This document shows, piece after piece, positions 58,478-64,000 of a stretch of 64,000 nucleotides of DNA. A model generated the notes under the pieces. The model saw nothing but the letters and a program-made list of their open reading frames with translations, had not been told where the DNA came from and ran no database searches. Within the stretch, counting starts at the first letter, position 1; each line of letters opens with the position of its first letter. The DNA is from Carcinoscorpius rotundicauda (Eukaryota; Arthropoda; Merostomata; Xiphosura; Limulidae). A program made the translations under genes and the position numbers. The stretch is from the NCBI GenBank assembly GCA_011833715.1, contig CM022393.1, forward strand, positions 81,254,952 through 81,318,951. The letters run 5' to 3'.

Positions 58478-60240
58478 ATGAACATGCTGCTGCCGAAGAA
58501 AGCCCGCACTGTTTCAGACGAGAATCGCCGTTTCAACACTGAGTGGGAATTAGATTTTTTCTTCATAGAAAAAGAAGATGTTGTCTTCTGTGCAATAAAA
58601 TCATAACTGTGATGAAGCGATCTAACTTAGAACGCCACTATCGTTCGCTTCACTCCTCAAGCCTGGATAAATACAAGGAACATGCACGTGAGGCCAAACT
58701 CGAATCCCTGAAAAGGAACTATCAAACTCGAACAAACATATTCACAAGAATTGTAAACGAATCACGGGATGTAATTCTGACGTCCTACAAGCTTAGTCAT
58801 CTGTTGGCAAGTCGCATGACACCATACACCGATGGTGAGATCCTGAAACAAGGCATTCTTCTATTCACTGAAAACTGCTGCCCGACTTCAACTCAAAAGG
58901 CAACGAAACTGCAGCTGAGCAACGACACAGTGACCAGACGGGTTGAGTGCATTTCAAACGACCTACGAGAACAATTGATGAGTGAATCAAAGAATTTCGT
59001 TTGCTATTCGATTGCCCTTGACGGTACGAAAGACATTGCCGACATTGAGCAGCTCGCTTTTTTCATTCGCGGAGTTAAGCCTGATTTTACCATCACCGAA
59101 GAACTTCTTTCTATTCGCTCTCTTCATGGTTCGACTAAGGGTGCTGAGATCTTCCAACAGATGATAACGGTCCTCAAGGATGCGGAGCTTGATCCAGCGA
59201 AGTTAGTCGGCGTAGCAACCGATGGTGCTCCTTCTATGCTTGGCCTCGGTGAGGGGCTGCAAGGTCACATTACAAGATGGCGTCAGGCCGAGGAACTGAA
59301 ACCTGTTGTATGTCACCACTGTATCGTTCACCAAGAAAACTTAGTTGCAAAGTCGCTGAAATTTAAGCATGTTACGGACATAGTTTTCTCGACCTTGAAC
59401 TGGATCCGTGCGAATGCGCTTAATCATTGCCAGTTTAAGCAGTTTTTTGTTGATATCAACGCAGACTACGGCGACGTCATCATTTTCACGGCAGTGCGCT
59501 GGCTGAGCCGATCGTCTGTCATAAAAAGATTCCATGCTTTACTCCCAGAAATACGGACTTTCCTCCAGGAAAAAGGTGAGGATGTTCCTCAGCTCAACGA
59601 CAATCAGTGGCTTCAAGATCTCGCTTTTTTTTGTTCACCTGCAACTTCAAGGAAAAGATAAAATGTGTCACGAGTTGTTTGCCACTGTAACTGAATTTAC
59701 ATCGAAGTTCGAGCTGTGAATATCTCAGCTTCAGCGCAGCAGTACTCTTCATTTTCCGACTTTGGCTGAATTTAGTGCTTCGTCGTTTTCATATACAGAA
59801 GTACTTGTGGATCTCAAGGTTGAATTCGATCATCGCTCCAAGGATTTCAAGACATCAGTAGAGGAACTGCATTTTTTCTTCGCACCTTTTCAATGCAACC
59901 CGAGTGATGCACCCGCACAATACCAGCTAGAGCTGATTGACCTGCAGGCAGATATTTCGCTCAAGACTGCCTTCCATGGAAATTCTCTCATCGATTTTTG
60001 GTGACGCATGCCTCAAAAAACTTTTCCTCAGCTCCTTGAAAATGCTTACCGTCAGGCATGCATATTTGGATCAACATATACTTGCGAGATGGTTTTCTCG
60101 AAATTAATTCGCATAAAATCGATATTCCGCAGTCGTCTTACTGACAGTCACATGACCCAGCTCCTTCAAGTCGCTTCAACAACGACTCCTCGTTTTGATT
60201 CCTTGGTGGACTCGCAGAAACAATTCCAACAGTCACATTG
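58478..60240 (+). pseudogene. hAT transposase with BED-type zinc finger, frameshifted
   Basis: It starts MNMLLPKKARTVSDENRRFN (58478). A frameshift near 58540-58600 leads into the BED-like finger CLLCNKIITVMKRSNLERHY with following H. The catalytic RNase H-like part shows SIALDGTKDIADIEQLAFFI, GVATDGAPSMLG and CHHCIVHQENL (58990-59350). A second frameshift near 59630 (in a T8 run), a TGA at 59717-59719 and a TGA at 60001-60003 precede the dimerisation tail (FGSTYTCEMVFSKLIRIKSI, RLTDSHMTQLLQVA, to 60240). It resembles the hAT proteins related to vertebrate ZBED5/GTF2IRD2. Only four or five lesions separate it from an open frame, so it is fairly young. Confidence 0.93.
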
Positions 60241-61340
60241 ACTAATTCACAAAGACTTGCAGGTTCATGGTTGGGTGTTTAAATTTTATTTTTGGTTTGA
60301 ATAGCTTCGAGTGTGCTGGATATGACTTGGAAAATTTTTGTATATATTTTCAATAAATCCATTGTCTGTCTGGTCATACTGACATTTTACTTATTTACAC
60401 CTCTTAAAATAATTACTTATAATTTGTATCGGTATACAACTTAATAACATACTAACGTGGACCAAAGTGAAACGATATTCAGCATTTTTCCTTTGGCTTC
60501 CTCTGCACAAGAAATAATTCATAACATACGTTGCAATGCAACTAAAAGTGTAATAGGAGGTAACCACTCTAATAATCGAACCATTCAATCAGATGTAAAA
60601 GGACGGCATCAATTTATCAGAGAATTTACTATAATTTAGTGACTTGCGGCCCGCGAGTCCAGATCGGGTCATCATGTGACCCGCTGACAAAAAAAGGTTG
60701 AGAACCACTGTTCTAGATCCTCCCACCAACCCACCAACTTCATAAAGATAGTTACTACTAGTAAATCCATTGCCGATACCATCCTTCTTCATGGTTGTTA
60801 CTATCATATTTTTCATTATAGTGCTGAATGCCCCCGCCGCCGTTCTACACAGCTCAAAACCCCGAATTAACCCACTCAGTTACCACTGCCTAGCGAGACA
60901 TCCACCATGCCCACAGCTGCCCCATCAGCCGAAAAATACACCCAAACTGGTTTCGTCACTAAAGTATTCCAGGGCACACAAACTTCCAACGACGAACCAG
61001 AAACCTGCGAATTTTCTGTCTCGACGGACGATACCCAAACTGATGACGCGGTTTCTCAAACCGAAATAGACGTGTCTAATCAAGCCACCCAATATCCTGA
61101 AGAGAAGTGCACCACCAGAGCATCCAGTAATCTCATTCTGAATCGCCTCAGTCTTAAGGAAAAGTTTCTCATGTCGCCTCTCAATTCCCTCCTACACGAC
61201 CTAAAGCCCAAAGCAGACCAAGACTTCGTGTGGACGTCTGGTCCCTATGATCCGTCGCCAATTTAGCCCAAAACTCCATCCTAGTTGCTTCCTTTGTGCT
61301 TAATTCTTATTGTTTTCCTTTTGTCCATTTGTAATTTTAA

Positions 61341-61730
61341 ATGGAGGCCTTTTTTGCTAAACAAAGGCAAGAACAGCCTACTAGCGATGATGTTCAAACC
61401 AACAGCGATGGAGGGAATTCACAAGACGGGCCTAGCAGTAGCAGTTTTGAACAATCTGAATGATCCGAACATATCGAACTGCAGCTTGAACGAGTGACGT
61501 CATCAGCAGCAGGCCTAGTAAGATCTGCCGGTTGCGTGCCAGAAACGTCAATGGTTCCAGCAAGTTTTTCAGACAAAGTAAGTTCAGATTCAGCAGAGTG
61601 GATAATAGATGATTACACAAAAGATTATATTGCCACACATGCCATCCTTCAAAACGATGATTCGGATTTCAAGAACTCTGTGAAAAAGGACGGGGAGAAA
61701 ATCAGATCTGTAACCAAAGGCATGTTTGTC
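61341..61730 (+). pseudogene. TTF/ZMYM-type hAT transposase, N-terminal fragment
   Basis: It starts MEAFFAKQRQEQPTSDDVQT, followed by a Ser-rich acidic stretch, an in-frame TGA near 61460, then DYTKDYIATHAILQNDDSDF and SVTKGMF. The last block corresponds to the QNxDxDFxxS...TKxMF segment before the TTF-type zinc finger of ZMYM1-like hAT proteins. The finger and the catalytic domain are deleted, and the right terminal repeat follows within about 60 bp. Confidence 0.6.
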
Positions 61731-61847
61731 TGTTGTTGTGATGGTGATGCTTGGTGCAATTTGTGGCACGGAGGGGGGGGGGCAAAAGTATCAACCTAGC
61801 CTTGTGCCTAGGGGTGCCGAAATCCTAAATACGTCTCTGAATCCAGG

Positions 61848-62498
61848 AGATACTGAGGATTACTGTAGAACAATTTTGGAGGACAGTTTTTGTTGGATGG
61901 CACAAGATTTACATGGATACTTTGTAACAAGCGCTGGGTGATTTCTTTCCTTTGTCTGGAAGTCATTGTGAAATATCAAGATAAACTGGAAGTGGCAACG
62001 CGCGCGCGATGTACGACCACTGTAATGCTAGCCTGCTGCAAATACGCTGAACTTTGTGTCTAAATAAAAGTTTGTTTTAAGACCATGTTGTGACTTTCAG
62101 ATACATGTGTTTGGTTTAAATTTAATCTACAAATGTTTGTTGTTTATAACAAAAGAAATTATTTGTTACGTGCGTACTATATGAACAGGCAACCGATAAA
62201 AATGCCGATCACTGGAATAAGTTGTGCGGCTGCTCGTGGCGCAATTTTTCAGATCAACTCCTCTGTGTTGTTTTGGCGCGAAGAAAACCGGAACGTGTTG
62301 ACCTGAATTGATGTTAACCAGTCAGAGCACAGATTTGCGATCACGTGAATGTTTGTTGTTTGCATATCTTGACAAAAACATAAACAAAGAATCACAGAAA
62401 GTCTCGACAGGGTTGCCCCGTCAGTCACCTCCCGCTCGCCGAGTAGGTAAGACGTTTGTTTATAATCCTTAGTTTTCCCAGTTTGTGCTCTCTTTACC
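61848..62498. other. Sequence between the hAT right end and gag-like copy 2; unassigned
   Basis: The first 95 bp (61848-61941) read open on the + strand and may be Copia-type internal sequence displaced by the hAT insertion. The rest has no recognised gene. GC is higher than in the cutC half of the window. Confidence 0.4.
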
Positions 62499-63102
62499 CG
62501 GACCTGCTGTGCCACTCTCGCCTCCCACCTTTCGCCCTTAAGTTGCTACATTCATCGCCCAAGCCAAGCCCAGTGCTTCTATCGACCCTTCTAGGACACG
62601 GTTCCTTTGCCCAGGAGGTATTCTCCTTCAACTGTCTACTCCTGCCGCCCCATCCTACTTCTGTCAACCATGGAATACCGAAATTAACATAAGATGCTCT
62701 CCAACAAAAAGCCCAATGAGCCTTTATGCTGTCTTCCTGAGGGGTATACACCCTTCTATACATCCATCCAAGATTAAAAATGGCTTAGAAACCCAGACTA
62801 AGACCGAATTATACGCTGTGCACGGTATATTTTCTAAATCCACGAGACAACCAACTAGATTCATGAAAATAGTAACCACCACCAAGCATGTTGCCGACAC
62901 AGTTCTACAGAATGGTTGTTATTAACATATTTTTCACTTTAGTGCTGAACGCCCCGACGTCGCCCAACTCATCCAAGAGCACCCAAACAACCTGTACCTG
63001 TTTCACAGCCTAGAACTTCAAATGATACACCTCCTGACCGACCTGAATCAAACCACTTGGAGCATCAGAAGAGCAGTAACAAATCATGCCAGACTACCAT
63101 TA
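62499..63102 (+). pseudogene. Gag-like (ORF1) protein of a retroelement, copy 2, cut by a pogo-like element
   Basis: It is collinear with copy 1: PGPAVP, VATFIAQAKPSASIDPSRTR, SPMSLYAVFLRGIHPSIHPS, ELYAVHGIFSKSTRQPTRFM, KIVTTTKHVADTVLQNGCY and AERPDVAQLIQEHPNNLYLF. In-frame stops (for example TAA after TFRP and after GCY) and a frameshift break it. Similarity ends at the transposon border near 63103. Confidence 0.55.
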
Positions 63103-64000
63103 AGTCCGGCGTATAAGACCCCTTTTCAATAACCAAAATTTAGCCCCAAACTTGAGGGAGTCTTATACGCCGAGGAAGAACATCATAACTCAATAAAACA
63201 ATCTAAATTAAATTAAAATGTAGCATAAAATTATTTAATTTGTTTAAAAAAGGGTATTGTGTAAAAGTATATATTTTTATTAGGAATTTGGCGCGATACA
63301 ACAGCGCTATACGTCGATTCTAAAGTCACGGGATATTATAACATGTGTGCCTTGAGCAATGTTCGTGCATTTCATAACGATTTTCGACCTGCCAATTCTG
63401 TGACAGTTTTCGAAGCATGACGAGAAAGTGAGTGAAAGCAAAAATTCATTTCTATGATTCTAACTTGGCCAATTACCTTTAAAAATGTTCTCGTCTGAAA
63501 GAAAATCCTATGAAGCAGCTTTAAGTTAAAAGTGATCGAATTTTCTAAGGAAAATACGATTCATGATACGGCAAGAATATTCGACATTACTACCAAAATG
63601 GTAAGAGATTGGAAGAAAAAAAGATATTTTAAAAAATTACCTCGCAGAAAATGTGCAATGAGAAGCGGCATAGTGCATTGGCCTATTTTGGAAGAAAATG
63701 TTTCAAATACGATACGAGAGAGAGACGTCAGAATGGCTATGTGGTTACATAGAACCAAATTCGCATTTTGGCCAAATTAAATCAGGATAAAAGCAAAGGG
63801 ATTTAAAGCTACTAAATCATGGTGTTATCGATTCATGAAAAGAAATGACTGTGATTAAGCGACAAACTAAAACTGCACCAAAGCTGCCAGAGGATCTTGA
63901 AAGCAAAATTTTCAATTTCCAAAGATTTGTGATAAATCAACGCAAGAAGCATAACTACCTACTCTCAAACATCGGAAACATGGATGAGACACCGATGAAT
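63103..64000 (+). mobile_element. Pogo-like DNA transposon, left part (continues past the window)
   Basis: The left end has AAGTCCGGCGTATAAGACCC and, about 40 bp on, the inverted GGGAGTCTTATACGCCGAGG, a subterminal palindrome typical of this group. TA precedes it. A transposase begins near 63485. The right end lies outside. Confidence 0.85.
63485..64000 (+). pseudogene. Pogo/Tigger-like transposase, N-terminal half, broken
   Basis: It starts MFSSERKSYEAALS, with a 1-nt loss before KVIEFSKENTIHDTARIFDI, the helix-turn-helix DNA-binding domain, then MVRDWKKKRYFKKLPRRK. A TAA at 63778 precedes the second DNA-binding part (IRIKAKGFKATKSWCYRFMK). A further frame change near 63860 leads into DLESKIFNFQRFVINQRKKH and IGNMDETPMN, which holds the first catalytic Asp. 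The window ends there. With at least three breaks it is not functional. Confidence 0.9.

Larger units (their letters stand above)
57770..60710 (+). mobile_element. hAT DNA transposon with perfect 8-bp target duplication
   Basis: The element starts CAGTGGTTCTCAACCTGCGG and ends AAGGTTGAGAACCACTG, a clean inverted repeat continued by CGGCCCGC near both ends. TTCTAGAT flanks it on both sides (57762-57769 and 60711-60718), exactly the 8-bp duplication of hAT. At 2941 bp it is full length, but its transposase is broken. Confidence 0.97.
57391..61266 (+). pseudogene. Gag-like (ORF1) protein of a retroelement, copy 1, split by a hAT transposon
   Basis: 57391-57769 encodes a basic, Pro/Ser-rich N-terminal part (VATFIAHAKPGASIDPSRTR) and the start of an RNA-binding-like domain (SPTSLFTVFLKGVHLAIHPN, VVYAVHRIYSRS). 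After the hAT element the same domain resumes at 60719 (QPTNFIKIVTTSKSIADTIL, GCYYHIFHYSAE). The pattern is like the ORF1 protein of Jockey-type LINEs, a nucleic-acid chaperone. A further ORF, 60907-61266, with TQT/DDTQTDD repeats and LKEKFLMSPLNSLLHDLK is probably its downstream part. No zinc knuckles seen. Copy 2 at 62499-63102 confirms the collinearity. Confidence 0.55.
55986..61839 (+). mobile_element. hAT element (TTF/ZMYM-type), internally deleted and filled with other elements
   Basis: The left end AGGGATGTATTAACGCATAG and the right end (reverse complement AGAGACGTATTTAGGATTTC) are related, and both are followed inward by CCTAGG-containing sequence. The flanks AATCCATG (55978-55985) and AATCCAGG (61840-61847) match in 7 of 8 bases, as an 8-bp hAT duplication would. 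Near the right end sits the N-terminus of a TTF-type transposase. The 5.85-kb length is due to later insertions. Confidence 0.6.

Overview
This is a eukaryotic, AT-rich (roughly one-third GC) animal genomic window, made of one host protein-coding gene with spliced introns, one tRNA gene and a dense layer of transposable-element remains. The two tRNA-derived SINE families (one with an AAAC-type tail, one with an AAC-type tail) look like those I remember from horseshoe crab (Xiphosura) DNA. I therefore suggest a chelicerate arthropod, but the species call rests on memory and should be treated as tentative.

The one clear host gene is a complete CutC-family copper-homeostasis gene on the + strand (11578-27036). 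I resolve it into eight coding exons with GT/AG borders, a consistent reading phase and a 247-residue product, followed by an AATAAA signal. It includes two very short exons (36 and 28 nt). Its introns hold SINEs, a mariner-type MITE, a degenerate minisatellite and a poly(A) tract. The only RNA gene is a tRNA-Glu(TTC) on the - strand at 4364-4435 with a T-run terminator.

Layout. 1-4.3 kb: a 230-bp inverted-repeat pair around a gene-less 2.3-kb stretch. 4.4-11.5 kb: tRNA-Glu, a dead Jockey-type LINE (- strand) carrying a SINE with a 12-bp target duplication, then a 38-bp minisatellite. 11.6-27.1 kb: cutC. 27-45 kb: intergenic DNA with a perfect 124-bp repeat spaced by 800 bp, a fresh SINE, a mariner-like element with both terminal repeats, two Tigger/pogo remnants, a second Jockey fragment, and a nested pair of MITEs. 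45.2-46.5 kb: a decayed C2H2 zinc-finger array on the - strand. 46.5-55.8 kb: a cluster of Penelope-like element (PLE) pieces, one in head-to-head inverted arrangement with a readable GIY-YIG endonuclease, together with an LTR retroelement that keeps a 338-codon gag but has lost pol, and Tigger fragments. 55.6-61.85 kb: a nest in which a PLE fragment is cut by a short-LTR Copia-type element, which is cut by a TTF/ZMYM-type hAT derivative, which contains a gag-like retroelement ORF, which is cut by a BED-finger hAT transposon with a perfect 8-bp duplication. 62-64 kb: a second copy of the gag-like ORF, cut by a pogo-like transposon that runs off the window.

I did not find a new multi-gene system. 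The most unusual material is the layered insertion history at 55.6-61.85 kb, the PLE cluster with hammerhead-like core motifs, and several short repeat structures that known element types do not fully explain. No transposon ORF here looks autonomous: every transposase or reverse transcriptase I could read carries a stop, a frameshift or a lost catalytic residue. The gag ORF is intact but has no partner genes.
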